A stretch of DNA of 64,000 nt. Origin: Paenibacillus sp. (GTDB lineage: Bacteria > Bacillota > Bacilli > Paenibacillales > Paenibacillaceae). Location of the stretch: assembly GCA_017512705.1 (NCBI GenBank), contig JAFWEX010000105.1, positions 1 to 64,000 on the forward strand, read 5' to 3'. Positions 36,561 through 45,475 of the stretch are shown in pieces. Each line of letters begins with the position of its first letter. The first letter of the stretch is position 1. Under the pieces are notes generated by a model. It was not told the origin of the DNA and ran no database searches. It saw only the letters and a program-made list of their open reading frames with translations. A program made the translations under genes and the position numbers.

Positions 36561-38138
36561 ATGAAAAAGGCGTTAAGGCAGCACTGGATCGGGGCATTCC
36601 TGGTCTTTATAATGATGGCAGCAACATTACTTGCTCCGGGGTATCTGGCTCCGGTTCAAGCAGCAGCACCACTTACTGTATCACAGGCTATTGCTGCCCA
36701 GAGCAGTGGAGGCACGACAACGGTTGAAGGTTACGTTGTGGGACATGCCACCGGGTCACTGACGGCTAAATTCACCTCTCCGTATGCCAATGATTTCAAT
36801 GTGTTGATTGCAGATTCGGCATCTGAGCGCGAGAACGCCAAACTGCTTGATGTGCAGGTCTCTTCATCTTTCCGTACTCAATTCGGACTGGCTTCGAACC
36901 CTGGTCTGGTCGGCAAAAAAATTATCGTGACCGGAACACTTGGCGCGTATAACAGTTATGCCGGTATCAAAAACCCTACGTCCATCTCTCTTTCTTCTGG
37001 AACCACCAACCCTGACCCGGAGCCGAACCCGAACCCAAATCCAGGGACAACCCTGCCGGATGGTACAGGCAAAAAAGTGTTGTTTGACAATACCCATGCC
37101 CAAACCGCAGGTGCGGCGGACTGGATTATCGATGGAGCCTTTTCAGATTTTGCTAATGGTTTGCGAAACGCAGGCTTTACCGTGGATCAGCTGGAACGCA
37201 GCATCCCCTATACATTTGGTGAGCAAGCTTACACCTATAACAAATTGAAAGACTATGACGTGTTTGTCATTGGCGAAGCCAACGTCCCATTCAAGGCCAC
37301 GGAGCAAGCTGCGCTCCTGCAATACGTACAGAATGGCGGAAGTGTCTTCTTCATCTCGGATCACTATAATGCAGACCGCAACAAAAACCGTTGGGATTCC
37401 TCTGAAGTGTTCAACGGCTATCGCCGCGGTGCTTTTCTGAATCCGGCCAAAGGCATGTCCTCTGCTGAAGCCGAATCACCAGCCATGCAGGGGGTAATTA
37501 GCTCCGACTGGCTTGGAACGAACTTTGGTGTTCGTTTCCGCTATAACGCTTTGGGGGATGTGAATGCCACAGATATCGTGGCACCGACTCAATCTTTTGG
37601 TATTACAACAGGTGTACAAGCTGTAGCGATGCATGCCGGATCAACGATTGCAATCATGGACCCGAACAAAGCCAAAGGTTTGGTGTATGTTCCAACGGGT
37701 GTGTCCAAGTGGAATAACGCTGTAGATCAGGGCGTATACAGTGGTGGTGGACGAGCGGAAGGAGCATACGCTGCGATTGCCAAGGTAGGTGCTGGAAAAG
37801 CGGCATTCATCGGGGATTCCTCTCCGGTTGAAGATGCAACGCCGAAGTATCTGCGTGAAGAAAATGGAGCAACCAAAAAGACCTATGACGGATTCAAAGA
37901 GGTGAACGATGCGACCTTCCTGGTGAATACAGTGAAATGGCTGGCTGTCAAAGAAAGCTACACCAGTCTGTCTCAAGTGCCAGGACTGACTCTGGATACC
38001 GCGACCAGCTTGCTGCCGATGGAGACACCGGCGAGTTCCACGGAGCCACAGCTTGAGCCTTGGGCTGCTCCGGCCACAGGATACAAGTGGTACGATCCAA
38101 CAACGTTCAAAGCAGGTTCATACGGCAAAGCGCAGTAA
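36561..38138 (+). CDS. Secreted YhcR-type OB-fold and GATase-like protein
   Basis: A 525-residue exported protein from an ATG behind AAGGAGGAG. Signal peptide (cleavage near VQAAA), an OB-fold domain (residues ~38-135, starting LTVSQAIAAQSSGGTTTVEGYVVG) of the type found in YhcR nucleases, a linker of DPEPNPNPNPG repeats, then a DUF4350/GATase-like domain (KKVLFDNTHAQTAGAADWIIDG ... YDVFVIGEANVPF ... GGSVFFISDHYNADRNKNRWD ... AFIGDSSPVED). Nuclease catalytic residues are not obvious, so I call the domains, not the activity. Followed by a strong terminator. Confidence 0.75.
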   Translation: MKKALRQHWIGAFLVFIMMAATLLAPGYLAPVQAAAPLTVSQAIAAQSSGGTTTVEGYVVGHATGSLTAKFTSPYANDFNVLIADSASERENAKLLDVQVSSSFRTQFGLASNPGLVGKKIIVTGTLGAYNSYAGIKNPTSISLSSGTTNPDPEPNPNPNPGTTLPDGTGKKVLFDNTHAQTAGAADWIIDGAFSDFANGLRNAGFTVDQLERSIPYTFGEQAYTYNKLKDYDVFVIGEANVPFKATEQAALLQYVQNGGSVFFISDHYNADRNKNRWDSSEVFNGYRRGAFLNPAKGMSSAEAESPAMQGVISSDWLGTNFGVRFRYNALGDVNATDIVAPTQSFGITTGVQAVAMHAGSTIAIMDPNKAKGLVYVPTGVSKWNNAVDQGVYSGGGRAEGAYAAIAKVGAGKAAFIGDSSPVEDATPKYLREENGATKKTYDGFKEVNDATFLVNTVKWLAVKESYTSLSQVPGLTLDTATSLLPMETPASSTEPQLEPWAAPATGYKWYDPTTFKAGSYGKAQ

Positions 38139-38223
38139 AGAAGATGTGCTTGGAGTGGTGAAAAAATGGTTCTTATTTAACTAGTAGAGCTGCATCCTCT
38201 TTCTTGCCGTGTGTTCAATACGT

Positions 38224-38262
38224 AAAGGGCTATAACCGTTGTGATCGGTTATAGCCCTTTTG
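38224..38262 (+). terminator. Terminator of the OB-fold protein gene
   Basis: A perfect 15-base repeat, AAAGGGCTATAACCG, with its complement around a 7-base loop, ending in four T. Confidence 0.85.
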
Positions 38263-38408
38263 GATGCTTACTCATGCATCAGAAGACGGTTTATGACCTG
38301 GGCTCCATGGGAGTATTAAACATAGCGTAGAACAAAGAATGTAGAGCACCATGGGCGGGTGTTTGCCCCGTTTGAATTTTTTCTGAACAGCCGTAACCAT
38401 TTATTTTG

Positions 38409-38645
38409 CTAGCGTGTATATTTTTCTATATCGTCTATGTACGATTGTGACTCTCTTCTATAATGATCTTCATATTGACGAACGTCATTCTTTAACTTGG
38501 CTATGAATCCCCACCCCGTGAAGACGAATAGAAGCACGGTGATTAGAGCATAAGCAAAACTGAATTGATTCATGTAAAAGTTAATAAAGATTGCAGCCAA
38601 CAACATTCCTAAGATCCACAATACCCACTTTGTACCCTTTTTCAA
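38409..38645 (-). CDS. Small two-helix membrane protein
   Basis: A 78-residue protein with hydrophobic segments at residues ~6-22 and ~28-45 and a charged C-terminal helix (KLKNDVRQYEDHYRRESQ). TTG at 38645 is chosen because AAGGAGG lies 8 bases upstream. Unknown family; single gene. Confidence 0.6.
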   Translation of the reverse strand: MKKGTKWVLWILGMLLAAIFINFYMNQFSFAYALITVLLFVFTGWGFIAKLKNDVRQYEDHYRRESQSYIDDIEKYTR

Positions 38646-38789
38646 AACAACATCCTCCTTGAACAATTTCCTTATTTCCCCTGTAATGTATCATAATACG
38701 TACGATGCAACTAATAAATGGTTTCTATTCGAGAATTTTAATAACGATGACCTTTAATCTCATCGTTCAAAGCTTCACGGAAGGTCTCT

Positions 38790-38819
38790 GCATAAGGTTT
38801 CTCTCCTGCGGACAAGATA
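38790..38819 (+). promoter_or_regulatory. Possible sigma-G promoter of cdaS
   Basis: GCATA, 18 bases, CAAGATA resembles the forespore sigma-G pattern (GHATR-N17/18-CATnnTA) with the third -10 base off. B. subtilis cdaS is sigma-G dependent. Offered with low confidence. Confidence 0.35.
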
Positions 38820-38898
38820 TGGGTAATCATGAAATTCGACCCTAGAGACTGACCAGTTCAAGAGCAGAAGAGTAACAGGGAGAGAGAGGCGGCACAAG

Positions 38899-39534
38899 AT
38901 GAATCAGCATATCAGACAAGCGGACTGTGACAGTTCCCTGATGAAGCAAAAGTTAAAGGCAGACCTGCACCGTGTAGCCGAGCGAATGAATCTGACGTTA
39001 TCACGTTTTGACCATGACAGTGTCTGCTTGCTCGGGCAGTTTGCGGAGATTCGTGCCGAGATCAAGCATATTGAAGTGCTTGCTTCTTCGTTTTATCTTG
39101 ACTGCTACCTGTCACCATTCACCGAGAAGTTTGCAGAACTGACAACCAGCGTGCAGCACCTATCCGATCGCAGGTACGGAGCCTTGATTGTGATTGAACG
39201 AGAGGTTTCGCTGGAGTCAGTGATTCATTCCGGTGTAGCGGTAGATGCCAAGGTAACTCACGCGCTGCTCGAATCGCTCTTCATTCCTGGTGCGCCATTG
39301 CATGACGGGGCCGTGCTGATTCGCGGAAATCAGATTGTATCTGCTGGCAATGTGTTACCGTTATCGCAGGTTCAGACCCATGAGAAAAAGCTGGGCACAC
39401 GTCATCGGGCGGCAATTGGACTAAGCGAACAGACCGATGCGGTCGTACTGGTGGTCTCAGAAGAGACGGGACAGGCTTCTTTTGCCGTGGAGGGAGCGTT
39501 ACACCCGATCAATGTGGTCGAAACGCTGGTCTAA
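38899..39534 (+). CDS. cdaS: Sporulation-type diadenylate cyclase CdaS
   Basis: A 211-residue enzyme making c-di-AMP from two ATP. The N-terminal ~70 residues form the two-helix YojJ-type autoinhibitory region; the DAC domain follows with RYGALIVIERE, the DGA motif (GAPLHDGAVLIRGNQI) and the RHR motif (LGTRHRAAIGLSEQTD). Length and layout match B. subtilis CdaS rather than DisA (no DNA-binding part) or CdaA (no membrane helices). Single gene ended by a hairpin. Expression in the forespore is inferred by analogy. Confidence 0.92.
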   Translation: MNQHIRQADCDSSLMKQKLKADLHRVAERMNLTLSRFDHDSVCLLGQFAEIRAEIKHIEVLASSFYLDCYLSPFTEKFAELTTSVQHLSDRRYGALIVIEREVSLESVIHSGVAVDAKVTHALLESLFIPGAPLHDGAVLIRGNQIVSAGNVLPLSQVQTHEKKLGTRHRAAIGLSEQTDAVVLVVSEETGQASFAVEGALHPINVVETLV

Positions 39535-39583
39535 AGCGCGATGGAGTATACTAACCTGACCAAGCATCAGTGATGAGTTGATG

Positions 39584-39628
39584 GAGGTTCTGACCTGTCA
39601 CCAGTGACAGGTGGAATCTTTTTTTATT
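39584..39628 (+). terminator. Terminator of cdaS
   Basis: ACCTGTCAC with GTGACAGGT around a 2-base centre, extended by weaker pairs, then seven T. Confidence 0.85.
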
Positions 39629-39765
39629 AGCGAACAGGTTGATGTGATTTTGCACAAACTGGTTCGATATGGGTAGAATAGTAGATGGATCATATCATTA
39701 GTTTCATAAGGCAGTTAAGAAGGATGCGTTTATCGCAAAAATGGTTTAGAGGAGACGGTTAGCAC

Positions 39766-40872
39766 ATGAGTTGGTTTGATGCAATGGAGCAGCATGATTA
39801 TGAGGAACTGGTTCTGTGTCAGGATCGGAATTCAGGTTTGAAGGCCATCATCGCTATACACGATACGACACTCGGACCTGCGCTTGGCGGTACACGGATG
39901 TGGACATATGCTTCAGAGGAAGCGGCCATTGAAGATGCACTGCGTCTGGCTCGGGGCATGACATATAAAAACGCAGTATCCGGCCTCAATCTGGGCGGGG
40001 GAAAAACGGTAATCATCGGAGATCCGCGTAAGGACAAAAATGAAGCGATGTTTCGTGCCTTCGGCCGCTACATTGAAGGTCTGAATGGCCGTTATATTAC
40101 CGCCGAGGATGTGGGAACGACGGAAGAGGACATGAATCTGATCTATCAGGAGACGGATTATGTCACGGGGATCTCCGCAAGCTATGGTTCATCCGGTAAT
40201 CCCTCGCCTGCAACAGCTTGGGGTGTGTACAGAGGAATCAAGGCTACTGCGAAGGAAGCTTTCGGCACCGATATGCTGGAGGGCAAAACGATTGCTGTCC
40301 AAGGTGTAGGAAACGTAGCCATGAACTTGTGCAAATATCTGTACGAAGAAGGCGCGCAGCTTATTGTAACGGATATTCATAAGGATGCCGTGAAGCTGGC
40401 GGTAGAGCGTTTTGGAGCCAAGGCGGTTGATCCGGCAGACATTACAAGCGTGGAATGCGATATCTATGCGCCATGTGCGCTCGGCGGTACGATTAACGAT
40501 GATACGCTCAAGACACTAAAAGCCAAAGTTGACGCAGGTTGTGCAAACAATCAGTTGTTGGAACCTCGCCATGGGGATGAGTTGTATCAGAGGGGAATCG
40601 TGTACGCACCGGATTATGTCATTAATGCTGGCGGCGTGATTAACATTGCCGATGAGTTGAATGGATATCATGCGGAGCGAGCATGGGCGAAGATCGGAGA
40701 GATCTACACCACACTGGAGAAAATATTCGAAAGCTCCCGTTCCGAAGGCATCGCAACTTATGTTGCTGCGGATCGGCTTGCAGAGCAGCGAATCGAGATG
40801 ATGAAGAACACGCGTAGCACCTTTTTGAATAATGATTATCATGCATTAAGTGCACGTAGATTGCGTAAATAA
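39766..40872 (+). CDS. bcd: Leucine dehydrogenase
   Basis: A 368-residue NAD-dependent amino-acid dehydrogenase of the Glu/Leu/Phe/Val family. The substrate domain has [12 protein letters not shown] and the catalytic lysines Lys68 and Lys80 ([18 protein letters not shown]), as in Bacillus leucine dehydrogenases. The Rossmann motif [13 protein letters not shown] is present, and CALGGTIND and [10 protein letters not shown] are conserved. It interconverts branched-chain amino and 2-oxo acids, which feeds branched fatty-acid synthesis and sporulation metabolism. GAGGAGAC precedes the ATG. Monocistronic. Confidence 0.93.
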   Translation: MSWFDAMEQHDYEELVLCQDRNSGLKAIIAIHDTTLGPALGGTRMWTYASEEAAIEDALRLARGMTYKNAVSGLNLGGGKTVIIGDPRKDKNEAMFRAFGRYIEGLNGRYITAEDVGTTEEDMNLIYQETDYVTGISASYGSSGNPSPATAWGVYRGIKATAKEAFGTDMLEGKTIAVQGVGNVAMNLCKYLYEEGAQLIVTDIHKDAVKLAVERFGAKAVDPADITSVECDIYAPCALGGTINDDTLKTLKAKVDAGCANNQLLEPRHGDELYQRGIVYAPDYVINAGGVINIADELNGYHAERAWAKIGEIYTTLEKIFESSRSEGIATYVAADRLAEQRIEMMKNTRSTFLNNDYHALSARRLRK

Positions 40873-41145
40873 ACCCTTCCAGCGGAACATCCGAAAAGCT
40901 GGATTCATGTAAGACAAAGCGTAAGACGATATGTAAGACGCAGTGTTAGGCGGAATGGCTTAGCAGAACAAGCAATTAACTAAAGGGACAATCCTGAAGA
41001 TTTGGTCCAATGAGCGTAGTTACATCCAAAAAACACATTTTTGGAGGCTCCTCGTGCAGACCTAATTCAGTATTGTCCCGTTTTTGTATTGCTCGTTTTC
41101 GTTTTACCATAAGCAGCAGAAGCTCTTATACACTGAGGCTAAGAT
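40873..41145. other. Intergenic region with short GTAAGAC repeats
   Basis: About 270 bases between two convergent genes. GTAAGAC occurs three times within 40 bases (about 40908-40945), and a CCAAAAA-ACACA-TTTTTGG hairpin lies at about 41026-41044. No gene supported. Confidence 0.45.
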
Positions 41146-42540
41146 TTAGACACTTTTCGAGTAATCAGGTGATTCGATTCCACGGTTATTTGTGGCGTTT
41201 TTTTCAATATACCAAAGAAGAACCATACACAGTGCATAGAACAGACTGATACCCAGAATAATGATCCATACACTCTCCATATCCACGCTTCGAATGAACA
41301 GGCCCGTCAAATAAGGGCTAAGGGTATACCCCAGACAACCTACAAACAACAGCAAGCCGTTAAATCTCCCCTGATGCGTGTCGGGCACGCGGGATGCAAT
41401 ATACAGATTGATATTGGTCTGCACCAGAATCTCTCCAATCGTCCAGAGCACTGTGGATACCACAACGATAGCAAATTGAGGCCAATCCCCGAGCAGGTAT
41501 AGCGCACCCAATCCGATGCCATAAAAGAGAGCGCCTGCCGCGATCGAGTTTAGAGCCGTGAAGTTACGGGTAGCGGACAGCACCAGCGTGGTCAGAAGGA
41601 TGACACTGATTGCATTAATGGTCATGACAGATCCATAGTAAGCTGCTCCATGTTCACCGAACGTCTGATTCATCTGCAGGGGCAGGCTGAACGAGTACTG
41701 CATGTAAATAAAATAGTTAAGGAATGATACTACGATGAAAAATATAACGAGTGGATTCTTCAGCAACATAGGGAACAACGGCGAAGGCAGAGATTCTGAT
41801 CCTTGTTGCTGCCTGGATGGATAGCTACCCGGTTTATGTTTTTGCTGTCCCGGCTGCTGGTCTTGGTGTTGTTGCTTCCCATGTGGCTGTTGTTCCCCCT
41901 GTGGTTGCTGTGTGTGATGTCCCCGTTCCCCAGTCGTAGTCTGTGTTGCCTGGTCGCTCACACCAACATGAACCTTTTTCCAAATGATAAAGGTAGAGAT
42001 CAGAAATACCGTACCGATACTGAGAAAGACGATATGCACGTAATCCTTGATAAAAAATCCGGCAATCAATGGCCCAAGCGCTATACCGAGATTGGCTCCA
42101 AGATACATCAGGGAAAAGGCTGATTTCCGCTCCTTCTCATCTGGGCATAATTGGATAATTAAGGAATTATACGCCGGGCGTGTAATACTGATGAAGAACA
42201 TGACCGCAATCAGAAGGTAACCGATGATTATCGTGCCTGACCAGAAGGAGCAACTCATGATCATAAGGGCGGACAACACCTGCCCGGAGACAATAATCGT
42301 TTTTTTGCCAATCAGATCACTTAAATAACCCCCAAGCAGTACACCGGGGCCGCTAATCAGAGCTGCCATGGATACAAAAATACCCGCACTGACTACACTC
42401 ATGCCCATCTGCAGAGTAAGCACCAAGGTGATCAGGGAGAAAATAAAATCCCCCGTGCTGTTAATGGTTCTTGCCAAACAGAGATAATAGATATCACGGC
42501 TGAGTCCCGCGTATGTTTTGAATAAAGACAATCGTTTCAT
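41146..42540 (-). CDS. MFS transporter with Gln/His-rich cytosolic loop
   Basis: About 464 residues and 12 hydrophobic helices, MFS drug/peptide exporter type (GGYLSDLIGKKTIIVSGQ near helix 2-3). Between helices 6 and 7 a ~60-residue loop is unusually rich in Gln and His (GEQQPHGKQQHQDQQPGQQ). It lies 72 bases downstream of the ATP-grasp ligase on the same strand, so it is probably the exporter of that enzyme's product, as BacE is for bacilysin. The start is uncertain between ATG 42540 (very close to GGGGGAGG) and TTG 42531 (better spacing). Confidence 0.85.
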   Translation of the reverse strand: MKRLSLFKTYAGLSRDIYYLCLARTINSTGDFIFSLITLVLTLQMGMSVVSAGIFVSMAALISGPGVLLGGYLSDLIGKKTIIVSGQVLSALMIMSCSFWSGTIIIGYLLIAVMFFISITRPAYNSLIIQLCPDEKERKSAFSLMYLGANLGIALGPLIAGFFIKDYVHIVFLSIGTVFLISTFIIWKKVHVGVSDQATQTTTGERGHHTQQPQGEQQPHGKQQHQDQQPGQQKHKPGSYPSRQQQGSESLPSPLFPMLLKNPLVIFFIVVSFLNYFIYMQYSFSLPLQMNQTFGEHGAAYYGSVMTINAISVILLTTLVLSATRNFTALNSIAAGALFYGIGLGALYLLGDWPQFAIVVVSTVLWTIGEILVQTNINLYIASRVPDTHQGRFNGLLLFVGCLGYTLSPYLTGLFIRSVDMESVWIIILGISLFYALCMVLLWYIEKNATNNRGIESPDYSKSV

Positions 42541-42612
42541 TCCTCCCCCAAAAAACACATTTCCAGTGAAAAAACAGAGGTTAAGCTCAATCTCTGCTAC
42601 TTATTCGTGATC

Positions 42613-43854
42613 TTATACGTTTTCGTGCATCGCTACCTCAATGACGAATCGATCATACATATCCAGCAATGTCTGGCGTAATTCCTCGAACGAATCCCCT
42701 TCCACAATGGCGAACCCTGAGCGTGTCATCGTGTCGTTTACATCTCCTGCCTGCTGCCCTACTTCATAGGAGACGTTAAATTCAATGATGCCTGGAACAT
42801 CCTTATAATCGTCTCTCGCGGAGATGTGCTGGATCACTCCTGCACGGGAGGGGAAACAGACCATACCCGTGAATTTGTTATTGGTCTCCTGCTGCGTGAA
42901 GGTATATGTACCGAGTTCCAGATCTGTAACTGCTTCAAAGAAATCCACACCATGCGTGTTCTTAATGCAAGGCGGCATCACATGAGAACCCCCGATTCTG
43001 GCCCCGATCTCTCCAAATACGACTTCTCCTTCTGGCGTGAGGAACAGCTCCGCATGGGTCACCGATTGATTGATGCCAAGCGCGGCAATAACTTGTCTAT
43101 TCATGTCCTGAATACGCTGGATAAAATCTGCTTCTGTTCCTTTGGGGAAAGTAATGCTAGCTGGAGGCTTCTGTTGCGTTGCGATGTCCAAACAGTTGTA
43201 GAGGTACTGGGACACGGAAGCAAAGACCACTTCTCCCTTGCACACAATGGAGTCACAGTGGAACTCTGTGCCATGAATGAATTCTTCCAGCAAATCTCGT
43301 TGCTGTTCTTGTCTTGTATGTTGCAGATAATGGAGGAGTTCCTCCATGCTAGACAGCTTGAACGTGTTGATGCTGCCGTAACCGCTGAGCGGCTTCACAA
43401 TGATGGGGAACCCATACGTAGCAGAGAAACGAAGATAGTCCTGTTGCTGGAGCGCAATGGCCGTTCTGGACGTACGAATTCCGCGCTGATGTAACATTTG
43501 TTTCATAATCCACTTGTTCCGAACCGCCTCGGCTTGATTGCGCTGCATGCCCGGAATGCCGAACTCTGAACGGAGTTGTCCGCCGATCTCAATGGCATTC
43601 TCACCCGGAGTTAACAAAGCCATGATGGAGTGTGATTGCAGTATTTGCTGGATGTGTGCCCGGATGGCATCCACAGATTCGAGATGATCAACGTATCGTA
43701 TTTCATCAAAATACGCTTCAAGCCGTTCGGGATGATGTAATTGATGACGTTCAATAATCAGAATCTTTCGGCAGTCTGTATACTTGGTTAAGGGTTTTAC
43801 GAAGTTTAAACCAAAGGGAAGCCTGAAATCAGATATGTATACGATTGTTTTCAT
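42613..43854 (-). CDS. ATP-grasp ligase (BacD/carboxylate-amine ligase-like)
   Basis: A 413-residue ATP-grasp enzyme starting behind AGGAGG. The N-domain is followed by YGFPIIVKPLSGYGSINTF (ATP loop), LLEEFIHGTEFHCDSIV and HAELFLTPEGEVVFGEIGARIGGSHV, the Mg/ATP E-x-GAR-GG motif shared with L-amino-acid ligases such as BacD. It joins a carboxylate to an amine through an acyl phosphate. It is transcribed with the MFS gene and divergent from a BacA-like gene, so dipeptide or amide formation is the best inference. Substrates are not predictable here. Confidence 0.85.
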   Translation of the reverse strand: MKTIVYISDFRLPFGLNFVKPLTKYTDCRKILIIERHQLHHPERLEAYFDEIRYVDHLESVDAIRAHIQQILQSHSIMALLTPGENAIEIGGQLRSEFGIPGMQRNQAEAVRNKWIMKQMLHQRGIRTSRTAIALQQQDYLRFSATYGFPIIVKPLSGYGSINTFKLSSMEELLHYLQHTRQEQQRDLLEEFIHGTEFHCDSIVCKGEVVFASVSQYLYNCLDIATQQKPPASITFPKGTEADFIQRIQDMNRQVIAALGINQSVTHAELFLTPEGEVVFGEIGARIGGSHVMPPCIKNTHGVDFFEAVTDLELGTYTFTQQETNNKFTGMVCFPSRAGVIQHISARDDYKDVPGIIEFNVSYEVGQQAGDVNDTMTRSGFAIVEGDSFEELRQTLLDMYDRFVIEVAMHENV

Positions 43855-43988
43855 AGGTCCTCCTGGATAAAAATTGAAATAATGAATGGTTTTCACAACA
43901 TTATAGCTCATTCTTTTCTGTTTTCAATACATTTTATGTAAAAATTTTATGAACAACCATACATATTTTTGTTGCGTTGAAGTGTTAA

Positions 43989-44017
43989 TTGACAGCAGGA
44001 TTTTTTTGGTATAGTAT
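43989..44017 (+). promoter_or_regulatory. Promoter of the BacA-like gene
   Basis: TTGACA with TAGTAT at 17-base spacing (a TATAGT at 15 bases is an alternative), about 40 bases upstream of the GTG start. The divergent ligase gene starts 200 bases to the left. Confidence 0.55.
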
Positions 44018-44057
44018 CGTACCGAATTGGAAATTAAATGGGAGGTAATGGATAAAA

Positions 44058-44621
44058 GTGGATATAAAAAAAGAGAAATATGCCATACTGGGCACATTGG
44101 GTGACGATGAAGGATTCCTGACTTGCAGCATGCATATTGCGAAAAAAATGGATAATTCTGATATGATTAAGCCATACCCTGAGTTCGAAGCAGCTGCAGA
44201 AGACCTGAAATCCGGTGAGATTTCCTGTCTGCTGGTGCCTGGAGCGTATCCCAAGCTGAACAGCTTCATTATGGATTCAGACCTGGTCGTGTCTGAAAGT
44301 TTTGTAGAGAAGATTCCTGCACTGGTGCTGTCCGGCTTCCACGCCTCATGTCCAGAGCAGATTGATACGATTTTTCATCATCCGGCGACTACATACTTGT
44401 TATCTGAACTCAATATTGACTATAGAGAGAACCACACGGTATCTTCCAACCCGGAGGCCTGCAGGCAGGTTATGCTGAACACAGAGACCTCCATTGCACT
44501 GACGAACCAGCTCTGTGCGGAACATTATGGACTGGTCACGTATAAAGTAATGCGTGAAGGAATTCAAATGCCATGGGTATGTTTTACGAAAAAACCACAG
44601 AGGGTGAATGCACTCGTATGA
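44058..44621 (+). CDS. BacA-like (prephenate decarboxylase/dehydratase-fold) protein
   Basis: A 187-residue protein of the prephenate-dehydratase-like fold. Its layout follows B. subtilis BacA closely: GTLGDDEGF at the start (GTLGPEG in the family), CLLVPGAYPKLNSFIMDSDL in place of the IVPHAYDGIKHFYMRPDL segment, ETSIALTNQLCAEHYGL against DIALTNELARQKYGL, and PMSW/MPWVCF near the end. BacA decarboxylates prephenate without aromatising it, the first step to anticapsin. GTG start, GGGAGG upstream. It overlaps the next gene by 4 bases. Activity not proven; a true dehydratase lacking its ACT domain is the alternative. Confidence 0.7.
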   Translation: MDIKKEKYAILGTLGDDEGFLTCSMHIAKKMDNSDMIKPYPEFEAAAEDLKSGEISCLLVPGAYPKLNSFIMDSDLVVSESFVEKIPALVLSGFHASCPEQIDTIFHHPATTYLLSELNIDYRENHTVSSNPEACRQVMLNTETSIALTNQLCAEHYGLVTYKVMREGIQMPWVCFTKKPQRVNALV

Positions 44622-45028
44622 AGAGAATTGCAATTATACTGGATAAAAATCTGGAGCAAGGAGCCGCAGCCAATGTGGCAGCATTGCTCATGGGACAAGC
44701 TGCCCTGAACGAACCGGAGTTGTATTCGGATCAGCCTGTATTGGATCAGAGTGGGGTCCAGCATGCAGGTATCCGATACAGCACCGTTATTCTGAAGGCA
44801 GGGGAGAATCAACTGATCAATCTGGCCAAATCCTGTACTGAGAATCAGGGCGGATTGAAACATCTTGTTTTTACACAGACAGGACAGTCCTTGAATAATG
44901 CTTTTGAGGAATATGCAAGTGAAATTGCATCAATGACATTGGAAGAGACCAAAGTCGTAGGTGTCATTGTATGGGGAGAAGACGAGTCCGTTCGGGCGAC
45001 GACCAAGAAGTTCAGTGTGATGAAATAA
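44618..45028 (+). CDS. DUF2000-family protein
   Basis: A 136-residue protein beginning at the ATG that overlaps the upstream stop (ATGA). DUF2000 pattern: RIAIILDKNLEQGAAANVAALL, DQSGVQHAGI, STVILKAGENQL, ASMTLEETKVVGVIVWGEDE. The fold is peptidyl-tRNA-hydrolase-like; the biochemical role of the family is unknown. Translational coupling to the BacA-like gene suggests a joint task. Confidence 0.75.
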   Translation: MKRIAIILDKNLEQGAAANVAALLMGQAALNEPELYSDQPVLDQSGVQHAGIRYSTVILKAGENQLINLAKSCTENQGGLKHLVFTQTGQSLNNAFEEYASEIASMTLEETKVVGVIVWGEDESVRATTKKFSVMK

Positions 45029-45393
45029 TGCAGGTCTGGGGATACGCTTCAAAAAGATACAGCTAAGGTACAGCAATCAGGGTGTCGCGACTGGCTGGAA
45101 CAGAGCAGAGTAGCGCTGAATAGAACAGAACGACTTGTCGATGCGGGGTACGAACATAACGAGAAGGGCAGAAGCAATCCTATGGATGGCCTCTGCCCTT
45201 ACTTTGTATAAGAAGATTTTAGATGAATGTTCTGTATATGGTGATGGTGATCCAGACAAAACTGCCCTTGGGATGCCATTGGGCAGATTAATTATAGACT
45301 AAACAAGGGGAACTTCGTTGAACATACTCCTTGCCTATATAAACGTTTATTTCCGTTTTGCATAAAAATGTAAACTTATTGCCACGATTGTTA
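45029..45393. other. Gene-free stretch with a hairpin
   Basis: No supported gene. AAGGGCAGA and TCTGCCCTT (45164-45200) form a hairpin that can end the BacA-like/DUF2000 transcript, although the T-run is weak. Base composition turns AT-rich toward the right. Confidence 0.5.
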
Positions 45394-45422
45394 TTGACCA
45401 CTGTAAAATTTAGGATTAAAAT
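45394..45422 (+). promoter_or_regulatory. Promoter P1 of the XRE-TPR array, with conserved spacer
   Basis: TTGACC-N17-TAAAAT. The spacer contains TGTAAAAT-N2-AGGAT, which recurs at the same place in the promoter at 47033. A conserved spacer between otherwise diverged promoters points to a shared operator. Confidence 0.7.
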
Positions 45423-45475
45423 TGGTGTAATCATATAAATTCAAATTTCTGGATTTTAATTGTGGAGGTGGATAC

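Noticed and set aside
41026-42560. Repeated CCAAAAAACACATTT at about 41026 and 42548
   Set aside because: Fifteen bases of A-rich sequence around the MFS gene; no further copies or structure, so chance is sufficient.
45077-45259. 60-codon minus-strand frame in front of the regulator array
   Set aside because: Overlaps a hairpin terminator and has no start signal.
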